The position numbers and the translations under genes were made by a program. The notes beneath the pieces are model-generated. The model saw only the letters and a program-made list of their open reading frames with translations. It made no database searches and was not told where the DNA came from. 64,000 bases of DNA from Colwellia psychrerythraea. GTDB lineage: Bacteria > Pseudomonadota > Gammaproteobacteria > Enterobacterales > Alteromonadaceae. Positions 1 through 9,463 of this stretch are shown in pieces (positions within the stretch are counted from its first letter, which is position 1; every line of letters begins with the position of its first letter). Location: contig NZ_JQEC01000042.1 in NCBI RefSeq assembly GCF_000764185.1, positions 177,267-241,266 of the forward strand, written 5' to 3'.

Positions 1-2
1 TC

Positions 3-581
3 GTAATTGGCATATCCGAATTTATGCAAGCTTATTGGTATTTCGGCTTGGCAGGACTTTATCTAGCATCATTTCTATTTAAACGTGCCCACAGAAATAG
101 TCTTAAATTTCGTGACAGTGTTGATAAGAACATTTTAAAGCTGCCCGTAATTGGTGATTTATTAGAAAAAGCCGCAGTAGCACGGTATGCTAGAACATTA
201 TCTACAACCTTTGCCGCTGGCGTACCATTGATAGATGCCTTAGAGTCCGCAGCTGGCGCGTCTGGTAACGCTGTATTTAGAGAGGCTATTTTAGAAGTAC
301 GTGCTGAAGTTTCCTCTGGTATGCAAATGAATTTAGCGATGCGTAACTGTAAAATATTCCCTGACATGGTTATACAAATGGTTGCGATTGGGGAAGAGTC
401 TGGCGCTGTTGACGATATGTTATCCAAAGTGGCAAATGTATATGAGCAACAAGTAGATGATGCTGTAGATGGTTTAACCGCTTTGTTGGAGCCGATGATT
501 ATGGCTGTATTAGGTGTTGTTATCGGTGGCTTGATTATTGCCATGTACTTACCAATATTTGAAATAGGTAAAGTTGTATAA
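3..581 (+). CDS. pilC: Type IV pilus inner-membrane platform protein PilC, C-terminal part (5' end outside window)
   Basis: This is the C-terminal half of a type II secretion F / PilC-family inner-membrane protein, the platform on which the pilus motor ATPases act during type IV pilus assembly. The frame is open back to the window edge and reads VIGISEFMQAYWYF before the first internal Met, so the Met at base 24 is not the true start. Visible parts are a membrane segment at the beginning, the second cytoplasmic helical domain (the part reading LSTTFAAGVPLIDALES and AIGEESGAVDDML) and the final hydrophobic helix followed by the usual PilC ending (MYLPIFEIGKVV). pilD follows 84 bases downstream on the same strand, as in the pilBCD operons of gammaproteobacteria. 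Confidence 0.93.
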   Translation, partial: VIGISEFMQAYWYFGLAGLYLASFLFKRAHRNSLKFRDSVDKNILKLPVIGDLLEKAAVARYARTLSTTFAAGVPLIDALESAAGASGNAVFREAILEVRAEVSSGMQMNLAMRNCKIFPDMVIQMVAIGEESGAVDDMLSKVANVYEQQVDDAVDGLTALLEPMIMAVLGVVIGGLIIAMYLPIFEIGKVV

Positions 582-665
582 ACCTATCTTAAAATGGAAA
601 AGTAATATATCAATACTCTTCCATTTTATCTCTAAATTCATTCACTTGTAACTTCAGATTAAAAT

Positions 666-1586
666 GTGGACTTCACTTTGTTAGACAATACTTTTTTATC
701 TTTTATCAACAATTTATCCTTGTTATTCCTTCAATATCCTAGCTTCTTTTACATCACAGTTAGCCTAATATCATTAGCCATTGGTAGCTTTCTCAATGTA
801 GTTATTTATCGTACTCCGAAAATGATGGAGTATACTTGGTACCATGAATGCCGGGAATATTTAGCTGAGGAAGTAAGTGATGTTGAAGCTAAAAAATTTA
901 CTCCTGTCACATTATCAAAACCTGACTCTACCTGTCCTAGTTGTGGGCATAAAATTCGATTTTACGAAAACATTCCTGTATTGAGCTGGTTGTTTTTAAA
1001 AGGGAAATGTAGTCAATGTACAAATAGTATTTCTGTACGTTATCCTTTAATTGAAATATCAACCATGCTATTAAGTCTTATTGTTGCACAACACTTTGGC
1101 GTTACTATAACAACCCTATGGGTTTTATTACTCACTTGGGGGTTAATAACACTCACCATGATTGATTTTGATCATATGTTATTACCTGATCAAATAACCT
1201 TACCGTTATTATGGCTCGGTTTACTGATAAATATAAACGGTACTTTTATCCCATTAACAGACGCTGTAATTGGCGCCGCTGTTGGTTATATGAGCCTATT
1301 TTCTGTCTTTTGGCTCTTTAAGTTGATGACGGGAAAAGAGGGTATGGGTTATGGTGACTTTAAATTGTTTGCTGTATTTGGTGCTTGGCTAGGCTGGCAA
1401 TTATTACCATTACTTATTCTTATGGCATCTGTCGTCGGTGCTATTGTAGGTATTGCTTTAATGTTATTCAAAAATCATCAAAAAGAACAAGGCATACCTT
1501 TTGGTCCTTATTTAGCTGTAGCTGGTTGGCTCACCTTATTATGGGGTGAGGGTATTTGGTCTTGGTATTTACAAAAATTTCTTTAA
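666..1586 (+). CDS. pilD: Prepilin leader peptidase / N-methyltransferase PilD
   Basis: PilD is the inner-membrane aspartic protease that cleaves the leader of type IV prepilins and type II secretion pseudopilins and methylates the new N-terminus. The 306-residue protein has the family layout: an N-terminal membrane helix, a cytoplasmic loop with two zinc-type CxxC pairs (Cys90/93 and Cys115/118), then several membrane helices. The aspartate motifs are both present: MIDFDHMLLPD near residue 165-175 and GYGD at 228-231. The start is a GTG at 666 with no clear Shine-Dalgarno sequence; an overlapping ATG at 664 is in another frame. It lies between pilC and coaE, the normal gammaproteobacterial order. 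Confidence 0.95.
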   Translation: MDFTLLDNTFLSFINNLSLLFLQYPSFFYITVSLISLAIGSFLNVVIYRTPKMMEYTWYHECREYLAEEVSDVEAKKFTPVTLSKPDSTCPSCGHKIRFYENIPVLSWLFLKGKCSQCTNSISVRYPLIEISTMLLSLIVAQHFGVTITTLWVLLLTWGLITLTMIDFDHMLLPDQITLPLLWLGLLININGTFIPLTDAVIGAAVGYMSLFSVFWLFKLMTGKEGMGYGDFKLFAVFGAWLGWQLLPLLILMASVVGAIVGIALMLFKNHQKEQGIPFGPYLAVAGWLTLLWGEGIWSWYLQKFL

Positions 1587-1605
1587 TTTATAAGTCTCTT
1601 GCACA

Positions 1606-2214
1606 ATGTCTGAACTAATTATTGGTCTTACTGGCGGTATTGGTAGTGGTAAGACCACGATTACCAATTATTTCCTTGAATTAGGCATTGATGTAATTGA
1701 TGCTGATGTCATCGCTAGAGAAGTGGTCGCTGTCAATAGCCCTGCTTTAACGGCTATTGCTGATCACTTTGGCGAAAATTATATACAAAACGACGGTAAT
1801 CTAAACCGTGGTTTATTGAGAAGCCGTATCTTTAGCAATGAAGCTGACAAACTGTGGCTTAATGCTTTATTACATCCATTAATACGTGTTGGTATCATTA
1901 AGCAAACTAAAAACTCAACAAGTCCATATTGCATTTTAGTGGCGCCTTTACTTATTGAAAACAATTTATTATCACTAGTTAATCGTGTATTAATTACTGA
2001 TGTTAGTGAAATTACTCAGATAGAACGTACCATGCTAAGAGATACGAGCACCTTAACAGAGATTAAAGCTATCTTAGCTAGTCAAACAAGTCGTGCAGAG
2101 AGACTAGAAGTAGCTGACGACGTGATTAACAATGACACTATCAGCCAGCAAGAAATTAAAGAACTTGTCATATCACTTGATAAAAAGTATTTATCCTTGA
2201 CAAAAATGGTTTAA
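1606..2214 (+). CDS. coaE: Dephospho-CoA kinase
   Basis: CoaE phosphorylates the 3'-hydroxyl of dephospho-CoA, the last step of coenzyme A synthesis, in the cytoplasm. The 202-residue length is typical. The N-terminus carries the Walker A loop GLTGGIGSGKTT (about residues 7-18), followed by the family-typical DADVIARE segment and a lid region. The gene begins 19 bases after pilD, which places it in the pil-coaE-zapD-yacG run common in this order. No strong ribosome-binding site is visible before the ATG, so translation may be coupled to pilD. Confidence 0.95.
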   Translation: MSELIIGLTGGIGSGKTTITNYFLELGIDVIDADVIAREVVAVNSPALTAIADHFGENYIQNDGNLNRGLLRSRIFSNEADKLWLNALLHPLIRVGIIKQTKNSTSPYCILVAPLLIENNLLSLVNRVLITDVSEITQIERTMLRDTSTLTEIKAILASQTSRAERLEVADDVINNDTISQQEIKELVISLDKKYLSLTKMV

Positions 2215-2277
2215 AAATCAACAATAAAATAATTCGTTCTTTAATTTTAACCTCAGGTTCAGTAGTTCAAAATTTTT

Positions 2278-3030
2278 ATGTCTACGGTCTTATATGAACA
2301 TCCGCTTAATGAGCGCATAAGAAATTATCTTAAGCTTGAGCAACTTTTTGCTCAGGCATTCACTTGTCTTAGCAGCGACCTAAGCATCAAAACTAGCCAC
2401 CAAGTATTTTTCAATGCGCTATTCTCTATTTTAGACACACTAGAACGAAACGATGTCCGTGGTGATTTGATTAAAGATCTAGAAAAATTAGAACAAAATT
2501 TAGTTGTATGGTCTAAAGTTCCAGATGTCGATACTAGCGCACTAGAAAAGAATCTGGCAGAAACCGTAAAGTTAGTAAGTCACCTGAGAATTCCACGACC
2601 TACCTGGGGTCAACTCAAAGAAGATAAACTACTGTCTTGTTTAAAACAGCGCTTTGCAATTCAAGGCGGTAGCTCTAGTTTTGACTTACCACAATTACAT
2701 TTTTGGCTGCACCAAGATGAAAGTAAGACAAAACAAGAGATTCAACAATGGCTTAACCTGTTAAGTGATATATCCTCCGCTTTAGCCATTATCTTGAAAT
2801 TCATTCGTTTACGTGCTGAATTCGAAAATATTGAAGTTGACAGTGGCTTTTACCAAGATAATGGTGAGGGTCTGTTATTGTTGCGGATACAGTTAGCGCA
2901 AGGGGCTAAGTATTATCCTACAATTAGCGGTAACAAGTTCCGCTACTCCATTCGTTTCATGCTCCCATGCCAACACACAGGTCGCAGGTACGCAAATCAG
3001 ACAACCGTGTTTCAATTAGCTCGCTGTTAA
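2278..3030 (+). CDS. zapD: Cell division protein ZapD (FtsZ-bundling, DUF1342)
   Basis: ZapD (formerly YacF) is a cytoplasmic protein that binds the FtsZ C-terminal tail and crosslinks FtsZ filaments at the division ring. The 250-residue protein matches the family from its opening (YEHPLNERIRNYLKLEQLF) through the helical core with RNDVRGDLIKDLEKLE and the RPTWGQLKEDKLL segment, to the C-terminal beta region (YPTISGNKFRYSIRFM). Its position between coaE and yacG is the conserved one. No good Shine-Dalgarno sequence precedes the ATG. Confidence 0.93.
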   Translation: MSTVLYEHPLNERIRNYLKLEQLFAQAFTCLSSDLSIKTSHQVFFNALFSILDTLERNDVRGDLIKDLEKLEQNLVVWSKVPDVDTSALEKNLAETVKLVSHLRIPRPTWGQLKEDKLLSCLKQRFAIQGGSSSFDLPQLHFWLHQDESKTKQEIQQWLNLLSDISSALAIILKFIRLRAEFENIEVDSGFYQDNGEGLLLLRIQLAQGAKYYPTISGNKFRYSIRFMLPCQHTGRRYANQTTVFQLARC

Positions 3031-3140
3031 CGAGTCTCAGCAAATTATTGCCTTAAAGTTTCACTCATTTTCTGTTAATTCAATCTGCTAAACTTTAGTG
3101 TATAATTAGTTATAATTATAGTTTTACATGATATTACCAC

Positions 3141-3377
3141 ATGACATTAAAAGTCCCCTGCCCTCAATGCCAAAAATCTGTAGAATGGCAAGCAAGTAGC
3201 GAGTTCCGTCCTTTTTGTAGCAAACGTTGCCAATTAATTGATCTTGGTGAGTGGGCAGACGAAAACCACAAAATCAGCCAAAATATTCAAGTAGACACAG
3301 TTTTATCAGAAGAAATGCTAGATGCAATGGAAGATGAGTTTTTAATGAACAATAAGTTTTTTGTTGAACCTGAATAA
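3141..3377 (+). CDS. yacG: DNA gyrase inhibitor YacG (zinc-binding)
   Basis: YacG is a small zinc protein that binds GyrB and inhibits gyrase in E. coli. The 78-residue product has the four-cysteine site as CPQC (Cys7, Cys10) and FCSKRC (Cys26, Cys30), followed by the family-typical [13 protein letters not shown] segment and an acidic tail. It lies 110 bases after zapD, with TATAAT-like hexamers at 3101-3106 and 3111-3116 upstream, so it may have its own promoter. It is convergent with mutT, only 8 bases away. Confidence 0.93.
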   Translation: MTLKVPCPQCQKSVEWQASSEFRPFCSKRCQLIDLGEWADENHKISQNIQVDTVLSEEMLDAMEDEFLMNNKFFVEPE

Positions 3378-3385
3378 CTTGCGTT

Positions 3386-3823
3386 TTATATGGATGCTTG
3401 TTCTAAGAGTTTTTCAATAATAGCCCTATTGGCTTCTGGAAAACTAAGTGTGGACAATACACTTAAGGTAAACCAACCCTCACCCTGCCCTTCTTGGGCA
3501 CTTGGCTCACCAATAAAATTATCGACAATAAATACATCTAAACAAACTGTTTTATCTCCCTGCTCTGTTCCTTCTTTACCGCGGTAAGTATGCTCAATCT
3601 TGAGCAGTGGTTGACAAGATAAAACATCAATCGCCACCTCCTCTTTAAGCTCTCTAGCCAGCGCTTGTGCAACTGTTTCATTACTTTCCAACTTACCACC
3701 AGGGAATTCCCACTTTCCTCCCTGGTGAGCGGCTTCAAGACGTTTGGTTAAAAAGTATTGAGTACTAGCTTCTTCACTCGTTCGGGTAATAATGCCTACG
3801 GCAACATGAACAATTTTATTCAT
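3386..3823 (-). CDS. mutT: 8-oxo-dGTP diphosphatase MutT (Nudix hydrolase)
   Basis: MutT hydrolyses oxidised guanine nucleotides (8-oxo-dGTP) and so prevents A-to-C transversions. The 145-residue protein shows the Nudix box from Gly43: GKLESNE, seven residues, then RELKEEVAI, with the catalytic Glu residues in place. One departure is that the usual Gly of the EExGU ending is Ala64. Family context is strong because mutT sits next to yacG and secA in most gammaproteobacteria. The ATG at 3823 is preceded by an AGAAGAG sequence. A hairpin terminator at 3871-3900 separates it from secA, so it probably has its own promoter. Confidence 0.92.
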   Translation of the reverse strand: MNKIVHVAVGIITRTSEEASTQYFLTKRLEAAHQGGKWEFPGGKLESNETVAQALARELKEEVAIDVLSCQPLLKIEHTYRGKEGTEQGDKTVCLDVFIVDNFIGEPSAQEGQGEGWFTLSVLSTLSFPEANRAIIEKLLEQASI

Positions 3824-3870
3824 AATTTCTCTTCTAATAACAACTACTCGACTTCGAAGTGAAGCGAAAA

Positions 3871-3900
3871 AAAAATGCCAGTCATTTGACTGGCATTTTT
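3871..3900 (-). terminator. Rho-independent terminator after secA
   Basis: A perfect inverted repeat has arms AAAAATGCCAGTC and GACTGGCATTTTT around a 4-base loop. It lies 16 bases past the secA stop codon. The A run on one arm and T run on the other make it usable from either strand, but only secA runs into it. Confidence 0.88.
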
Positions 3901-3915
3901 AATAACAATATTAAG

Positions 3916-6597
3916 TTAAGCTAACTTACCATGACACTGCTTATACTTTTTACCTGAGCCGCAAGGACATACTTCATTACGACCTACACGAGGCATTTGT
4001 CTATCTTCATTAGGATTGGTAATCGATTGATGTTTAAAGTCCATTGGAATTTCTTCAGCCTTTCTACGTTGCTCTTCTACGGCTTCGACATCAGACTCAG
4101 CACGAATTTGTACTTTAGACAAAATACCAACTACATCAAACTTTAAGTTATCTAACATTTCGGTAAACAACTGAAAAGATTCGCGCTTAAACTCTTGTTT
4201 AGGATTCTTCTGAGCGTGAGCACGCAAGCCGATACCCTGGCGTAAATGATCCATTGCTGATAAATGTTCTTTCCAATGTGAGTCTAAGCTTTGTAACATC
4301 ACCGCTTTTTCAAACTGACGTAGCACATCTACGCCAACTGCTGCTTCTTTATCTTTATAAGCTTGTTCAAATTCAGTGACAATTTTCTCACGCAAGCTTT
4401 CTTCATGAAGCTTATTATCTTGTTCAAGCCACTTTGCAATAGTTAAGTCTGTAGCGTAATCACCTTTCAATTGTTCTTCAAGGCCTTGAATATCCCACAT
4501 CTCGTCTAATGATTGACGAGGAATATGTTGGTCAATGACACCATTTATGACGTCGCTACGAATAGCATCAACAACTTCACCAATCTCTTCATTATCTAGT
4601 AATTCATTACGTTGTTCATAGATAACACCACGTTGATCATTAGCAACATCATCGTACTCTAATAACTGCTTACGCATATCAAAGTTACGACCTTCAACTT
4701 TTCGCTGGGCGTTTTCGATACTACGAGTTACCCAAGGGTGTTCAATTGCTTCGCCATGTTCCATACCTAACTTGCGCATCATATTTGAAATACGCTCAGA
4801 GGCAAATATACGCATCAATGAATCTTCCATTGATAAGTAAAAACGAGTGGAGCCTTCATCGCCTTGACGACCTGAACGACCACGTAATTGGTTATCAATT
4901 CGACGCGATTCATGACGTTCTGTCGCAACTATATGTAAACCGCCTAACTCAAGCACACGATCATGGTCAATTTTCCACTGCGCTTTAGCTTTAGCAATAT
5001 CGTCTTCACTAGCGTTGGTTAATTTTGCGATTATGGCATCCAAATTACCACCTAAAACGATATCAGTACCACGACCTGCCATATTGGTAGCAATAGTCAC
5101 TGCACCTTCTTTACCCGCATCAGCAACAATTTCAGCTTCTTGTTGATGGAATTTGGCATTAAGTACTTTGTGCTTAATTTTTTGTTTCTTCAAGAAGTCA
5201 GATAAAAACTCTGAAGTCTCAATGGCAATAGTACCAACCAATACTGGTTGACCACGTTTTACGCAATCTTGAATGTCAGCTAAAATAGCTTCAAATTTTT
5301 CATCACCCGTTAAGTAAATCAGATCAGCCAAATCTTTACGAACCATAGGCTGATTGGTTGGGATAATAACGGTTTCTAAGCCATAGATATGATTAAATTC
5401 AAACGCTTCAGTATCGGCAGTACCTGTCATACCTGATAGTTTTTGATAAATTCTAAAGTAGTTTTGGAAAGTAATTGAAGCTAGTGTCTGATTTTCATTT
5501 TGAATATTAACGCCTTCTTTTGCTTCTACAGCCTGATGAAGACCTTCAGACCAACGACGACCTTCCATAGTTCGACCGGTGTGCTCATCAACAATAACTA
5601 CTTCACCGTCTTTAACGATATAATCAACATCTTTTTGAAATAGTTTATGAGCACGAAGTGCCGCCATAACATGATGTAATAAAGTGATATTAGCTGCTGA
5701 AAATAAGGTATCCCCAGCAATTAACAACTCTTTTTCCACCATAATTTCTTCAATATGAATTTGACCACGTTCGGTTAAATAAACTTGTTTGGCTTTTTCA
5801 TCAATGGTGTAATCACCAGTACTTTCTTCACCTTCTTTATCTTCTTCTTCTTGTTGTTCAAGCGTTGGTACAACAACATTGATGGTTTTATACAATGCTG
5901 AACTATCTTCAGCTTGACCAGATATGATAAGTGGCGTTCTTGCTTCATCAATTAAGATTGAATCGACTTCATCGATAATGGCAAAGTGCAATGGTTTTTG
6001 AGAGCGTTCTTGCGGAGAGAACACCATATTGTCACGTAAATAATCAAAACCAAATTCATTATTGGTACCGTAAGTGATATCTGATTGATATGCTGCTTGT
6101 TTATCTTCAGTTGTCATGCCTGCGACATTACAACCAACAGTTAAACCAAGAAACTCAAATAAAGGACGGCTCCAATCGGCATCACGCGTAGCTAAATAAT
6201 CATTAACCGTAATAACATGAACACCCTTACCTGTTAATGCGTTTAAATATGAGGGTAAAGTTGCAGTTAGAGTTTTACCTTCACCAGTTCTCATTTCAGC
6301 AATTTTGCCTTCATTAAGTACCATGCCACCAATCATTTGCACATCAAAATGGCGCATGCTAAATACACGTTTACTGGCTTCTCTTACCACAGCAAAAGCT
6401 TCTGCTAACAATTGTTCTACAGTTTCCCCTTGAGAAAACCGGTCTTTGAACTCAATGGTTTTAGCTTTTAATTCTTCATCACTTAACGCTTCTAAAACGG
6501 GTTCAAGTGCATTGATCTTAGTAACTTCTTTACCCATTTGTTTCAGCAATCTATCATTTCGACTACCAAACATTTTTGTTAACAAACTTCCAAACAT
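3916..6597 (-). CDS. secA: Preprotein translocase ATPase SecA
   Basis: SecA is the ATPase motor that drives preproteins through SecYEG. The 893-residue length is close to that of E. coli SecA. Visible are the Walker A motif [11 protein letters not shown] near residue 100-110, the [19 protein letters not shown] helicase signature, the [10 protein letters not shown] and [18 protein letters not shown] segments of the second motor domain, and the C-terminal zinc tail [13 protein letters not shown] (Cys877, Cys879, Cys888, His889) that contacts SecB and ribosomes. The gene upstream is an exported M23 peptidase rather than secM, with 114 bases between them. Confidence 0.98.
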   Translation of the reverse strand: MFGSLLTKMFGSRNDRLLKQMGKEVTKINALEPVLEALSDEELKAKTIEFKDRFSQGETVEQLLAEAFAVVREASKRVFSMRHFDVQMIGGMVLNEGKIAEMRTGEGKTLTATLPSYLNALTGKGVHVITVNDYLATRDADWSRPLFEFLGLTVGCNVAGMTTEDKQAAYQSDITYGTNNEFGFDYLRDNMVFSPQERSQKPLHFAIIDEVDSILIDEARTPLIISGQAEDSSALYKTINVVVPTLEQQEEEDKEGEESTGDYTIDEKAKQVYLTERGQIHIEEIMVEKELLIAGDTLFSAANITLLHHVMAALRAHKLFQKDVDYIVKDGEVVIVDEHTGRTMEGRRWSEGLHQAVEAKEGVNIQNENQTLASITFQNYFRIYQKLSGMTGTADTEAFEFNHIYGLETVIIPTNQPMVRKDLADLIYLTGDEKFEAILADIQDCVKRGQPVLVGTIAIETSEFLSDFLKKQKIKHKVLNAKFHQQEAEIVADAGKEGAVTIATNMAGRGTDIVLGGNLDAIIAKLTNASEDDIAKAKAQWKIDHDRVLELGGLHIVATERHESRRIDNQLRGRSGRQGDEGSTRFYLSMEDSLMRIFASERISNMMRKLGMEHGEAIEHPWVTRSIENAQRKVEGRNFDMRKQLLEYDDVANDQRGVIYEQRNELLDNEEIGEVVDAIRSDVINGVIDQHIPRQSLDEMWDIQGLEEQLKGDYATDLTIAKWLEQDNKLHEESLREKIVTEFEQAYKDKEAAVGVDVLRQFEKAVMLQSLDSHWKEHLSAMDHLRQGIGLRAHAQKNPKQEFKRESFQLFTEMLDNLKFDVVGILSKVQIRAESDVEAVEEQRRKAEEIPMDFKHQSITNPNEDRQMPRVGRNEVCPCGSGKKYKQCHGKLA

Positions 6598-6711
6598 CTT
6601 ATTTAAACCATTTAGTGATAATTATCAGTGGCTATACCCGTTACCTTGGTACCGAGTATATCTGCCACCTTATGTGAATTGATTATGATAACCGCTTAAC
6701 GTTCTACTCGG

Positions 6712-7608
6712 TTATTTCCCTTTGCGATAAACAAACTTAATAGGATTAATTTGTTTATTATTTCGTAATATTTCATAGTGGACATGTGGTCCGGTAGAGC
6801 GGCCTGTGCTGCCCATACGCGCAATCATTTGTCCTTTATTAACAACGTCACCTACATTTACTAATAAATCTTTATTATGACCATAACGAGTTGTTAATCC
6901 CTCACCGTGGTTTATTTCAATTAAATTTCCATAGCCATATCGTTTACTCGCCCAAGTTATGACTCCTGAAGCTGTAGCTATGATCGCAGTGTCTTCTTTG
7001 CCTGCAAAATCAACGCCTTTATGCATAGTTGGTTTGCCATTAAATGGGTCTTTACGGACGCCGTAATAAGAAGATAACCAACCCTTAGCTATAGGTCGCC
7101 CTGACAAGTAACCATTACTTTGTATATGGTGACCAAATGTTAAAGATTCAAGCATTTGTAATTGTTTTTCTTCGTAATTTATTTTACTTTCAAATTGCTC
7201 TATTTCGTTAAAAATTTGCTCAAGTGTTTTGTTATTTATCGGAAAACTAGCGGTTGAAGGCCCACCACTTGCTGGTAGCTGACTAAAGTTGAACTCTTTC
7301 TCAGGAATATTTGCATCCTCAGCTAAGCGGTCACCAAGGGCATTTAGCCGTAAGACCTGACTTTGTAACTCGGCAAGTTTAACAGTCAAGGCGGTAACCT
7401 TTTGTTTTTCTATTAAATTGGGAGTTGAATCAAGGTATGATAATACTTGATATTTATTGCCATCGGGTTGTAATTCATTACTGACAACAAGATGAACAAT
7501 ACCACCTGAAATTAAAGCAAACGCACACACTGCTGACAACCAATGCAATTTAGTGAGTTGCATTGAAAATCTGACGTTTTTTCCTCTGTATAGTAGTGTT
7601 AAACTCAT
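6712..7608 (-). CDS. Membrane-anchored M23 (LytM-type) peptidoglycan endopeptidase
   Basis: This is a predicted inner-membrane-anchored periplasmic metallopeptidase of family M23, the group that cleaves peptidoglycan crosslinks. It has one N-terminal membrane helix (about residues 22-45), a coiled-coil stretch (about 60-165) and a C-terminal LytM domain. Zinc-site residues are present: HKGVD with the first His/Asp, and HVHYE with the HxH motif, plus the typical GSTGRSTGPHVH region. The catalytic centre therefore looks active, unlike the degenerate EnvC/NlpD type. It occupies the position of secM between lpxC and secA and faces away from divergent dciA. The precise subfamily and substrate are not determined. 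Confidence 0.9.
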   Translation of the reverse strand: MSLTLLYRGKNVRFSMQLTKLHWLSAVCAFALISGGIVHLVVSNELQPDGNKYQVLSYLDSTPNLIEKQKVTALTVKLAELQSQVLRLNALGDRLAEDANIPEKEFNFSQLPASGGPSTASFPINNKTLEQIFNEIEQFESKINYEEKQLQMLESLTFGHHIQSNGYLSGRPIAKGWLSSYYGVRKDPFNGKPTMHKGVDFAGKEDTAIIATASGVITWASKRYGYGNLIEINHGEGLTTRYGHNKDLLVNVGDVVNKGQMIARMGSTGRSTGPHVHYEILRNNKQINPIKFVYRKGK

Positions 7609-7667
7609 AGGACTCTATTTCAGTTAATTTATTCAGTTTGCCTTAGCACTGAATTTTGGTAGTTATA

Positions 7668-8174
7668 ATGGCTAGAAAATCAAAAGTCCCTATTAATATG
7701 TCTTCACTCCTGCAAACAACGACAGGCACTTTGGCACATATTCAGGAAAAAACCAACTCTTTGACTATATTGGCTGACATTGTACGGCAAATATGCCCTG
7801 ATTTACCAGCAGATGCTTGGCATATTGCCAATTGCCGTCACGACACCCTGATTATAGAGGTTAAGTCACCCGTTTGGGGGCAAAGATTACAGTTTGAAAG
7901 AAACAATATCTGCAACGCGTTAGTAAATAGTACTGATGGTAACTTCCAAAAAATTGAAATAAAAGTTAACCCGCAAGGTTTTCGCCAACAACGCCATGAA
8001 ATTACCGAAAAATCACGTGCTGAGCTTTTGCAGTCTGCGCCATTACATTCGGTAGAAAGCAATACTGTTGTTAATGAAAAAACCGCTAAACAATTTTTAG
8101 CTATTGCGCAGAATGCACCAAAGGGTTTGAAGGAAAAGTTAGAAAAATTAGCTCGTGTTGCTGGGAAAACGTAG
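7668..8174 (+). CDS. dciA: DUF721 protein, predicted DciA-type replicative helicase loader/operator
   Basis: DUF721 proteins include DciA, which recruits or loads the DnaB helicase in bacteria that lack the phage-derived DnaC/DnaI loaders. In Vibrio the dciA gene likewise lies by secA. The N-terminal part contains the KH-like domain (segments RQICPDLPADAWHIAN, IIEVKSPVWGQRLQFERN), followed by a less ordered C-terminal tail ending near FLAIAQNAPKGLKEKLEKLA. I chose the ATG at 7668; a TTG four codons upstream (7656) is an alternative. It is transcribed divergently from the M23 gene and converges on lpxC. Confidence 0.85.
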   Translation: MARKSKVPINMSSLLQTTTGTLAHIQEKTNSLTILADIVRQICPDLPADAWHIANCRHDTLIIEVKSPVWGQRLQFERNNICNALVNSTDGNFQKIEIKVNPQGFRQQRHEITEKSRAELLQSAPLHSVESNTVVNEKTAKQFLAIAQNAPKGLKEKLEKLARVAGKT

Positions 8175-8210
8175 CTGAATAGAGCTATGTGCGAATGTAG
8201 ATAATTGATG

Positions 8211-8257
8211 ATGCGAATACAACATTTCGAATCAAGTACTTAGTATTCGCATTTTAA
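8211..8257 (+). terminator. Probable hairpin terminator between dciA and lpxC
   Basis: Ten-base inverted repeats ATGCGAATAC (8211-8220) and GTATTCGCAT (8243-8252) are separated by 22 bases and followed by a short T-rich stretch. It sits between the convergent ends of dciA and lpxC. The long loop and short T tract make the call moderate. Confidence 0.5.
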
Positions 8258-8276
8258 TGTAAAGTTAGCCCGTTAA

Positions 8277-9194
8277 CTAAAATGCAGTGGCATTTATTTC
8301 CTGATATTCTATCGGCGAAGCTTTATCACCTTCATACGTTACCCATTCCCATGAATCGGTTCGTTTGAATACTTCTCTTAATAAAATATTATTTAGGCCA
8401 TGACCTGACTTGAAGGCGTTGAATTCACCTAAAATACTTGCACTGCCCATATATAGATCGCCAATGGCATCAAGTATTTTATGCTTAACAAACTCGTCAT
8501 CATATCGTAATTCATTTTTATTGAGCATGCGGTAGTTATCCAGCACTATAGCATTTTCTAAACTGCCACCTAACGCCAAATTATGAGAACGTAAAAACTC
8601 AATATCCTTCATAAAACCAAACGTTCTCGCTCGGCTAATTTCTTTAATATAAGAACAACTTGAAAAATCCATACTCATGGTTTGGCAGGTTTTTTCAATT
8701 ACAGGGTGCTCAAATTCAATAGAAAAATTAACTCTAAAACCTTCATAGGGCAGTAATTCTGCCCATTTATCACCTTCTTCAACGCGGATTGGCTTTTTAA
8801 TGCGCAAAAAACGTTTAGCGACATTTAAAGTCTCAATACCAACAGATTGAATTAAGTAAACGAAAGGCAAGGCGCTACCATCCATAATTGGAATTTCAGC
8901 AGCATCAACATCAACAATTAAATTATCAATACCTAAGCCTGCAACTGCTGAGAGTAAATGCTCAACAGTTGAAACTTTAACTTGTTGCTCGTTAACTAAA
9001 CATGTACATAACGTTGTTTCACCCACAGCTTCAGGTGTCGCTTTAATATCGACCACAGGGTCAAGATCAATTCGACGGAAAACAATACCGGTGTTTGCTG
9101 GCGCAGGACGGAGAGTAACCTGCACTTTTTCACCTTTATGTAAACCAACACCTACTGTTGAAACACTCGTTTTTAATGTACGTTGCTTAATCAT
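8277..9194 (-). CDS. lpxC: UDP-3-O-acyl-N-acetylglucosamine deacetylase LpxC
   Basis: LpxC is the zinc deacetylase that performs the committed step of lipid A synthesis. The 305-residue length fits. The family segments are clear: the opening [19 protein letters not shown], the zinc-ligand region STVEHLLSA, the hydrophobic-passage region [16 protein letters not shown], and the second zinc/catalytic region [12 protein letters not shown] together with [14 protein letters not shown] Shine-Dalgarno sequence precedes the ATG. It follows ftsZ with a 269-base gap, as at the end of the dcw cluster in E. coli. Confidence 0.97.
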   Translation of the reverse strand: MIKQRTLKTSVSTVGVGLHKGEKVQVTLRPAPANTGIVFRRIDLDPVVDIKATPEAVGETTLCTCLVNEQQVKVSTVEHLLSAVAGLGIDNLIVDVDAAEIPIMDGSALPFVYLIQSVGIETLNVAKRFLRIKKPIRVEEGDKWAELLPYEGFRVNFSIEFEHPVIEKTCQTMSMDFSSCSYIKEISRARTFGFMKDIEFLRSHNLALGGSLENAIVLDNYRMLNKNELRYDDEFVKHKILDAIGDLYMGSASILGEFNAFKSGHGLNNILLREVFKRTDSWEWVTYEGDKASPIEYQEINATAF

Positions 9195-9463
9195 ATTAGC
9201 CTCGCTTACCTTGCTTTTTATTTGTTAATAAATGCTGTTACTTTTATAAATGCCATTTTATTTACCAACCATTAAATAAATAGCTACACATTTATTCTTA
9301 GCATTTAATCCCACCACTAAGCTGAACTAGCACCCACTCATACATAACGTAAGAGTTGCAGCAGCTAAGTCAATTTAATGGGCGCATAATATATCAGAAA
9401 AAAGCATTAAAATCAAAAACACCACTAATTACTAGACTGACTTTATAACAACTTAGTAACTAA

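Noticed and set aside
3538..3738. 66-codon minus-strand frame inside mutT
   Set aside because: It is an out-of-frame shadow of mutT with no features of its own.
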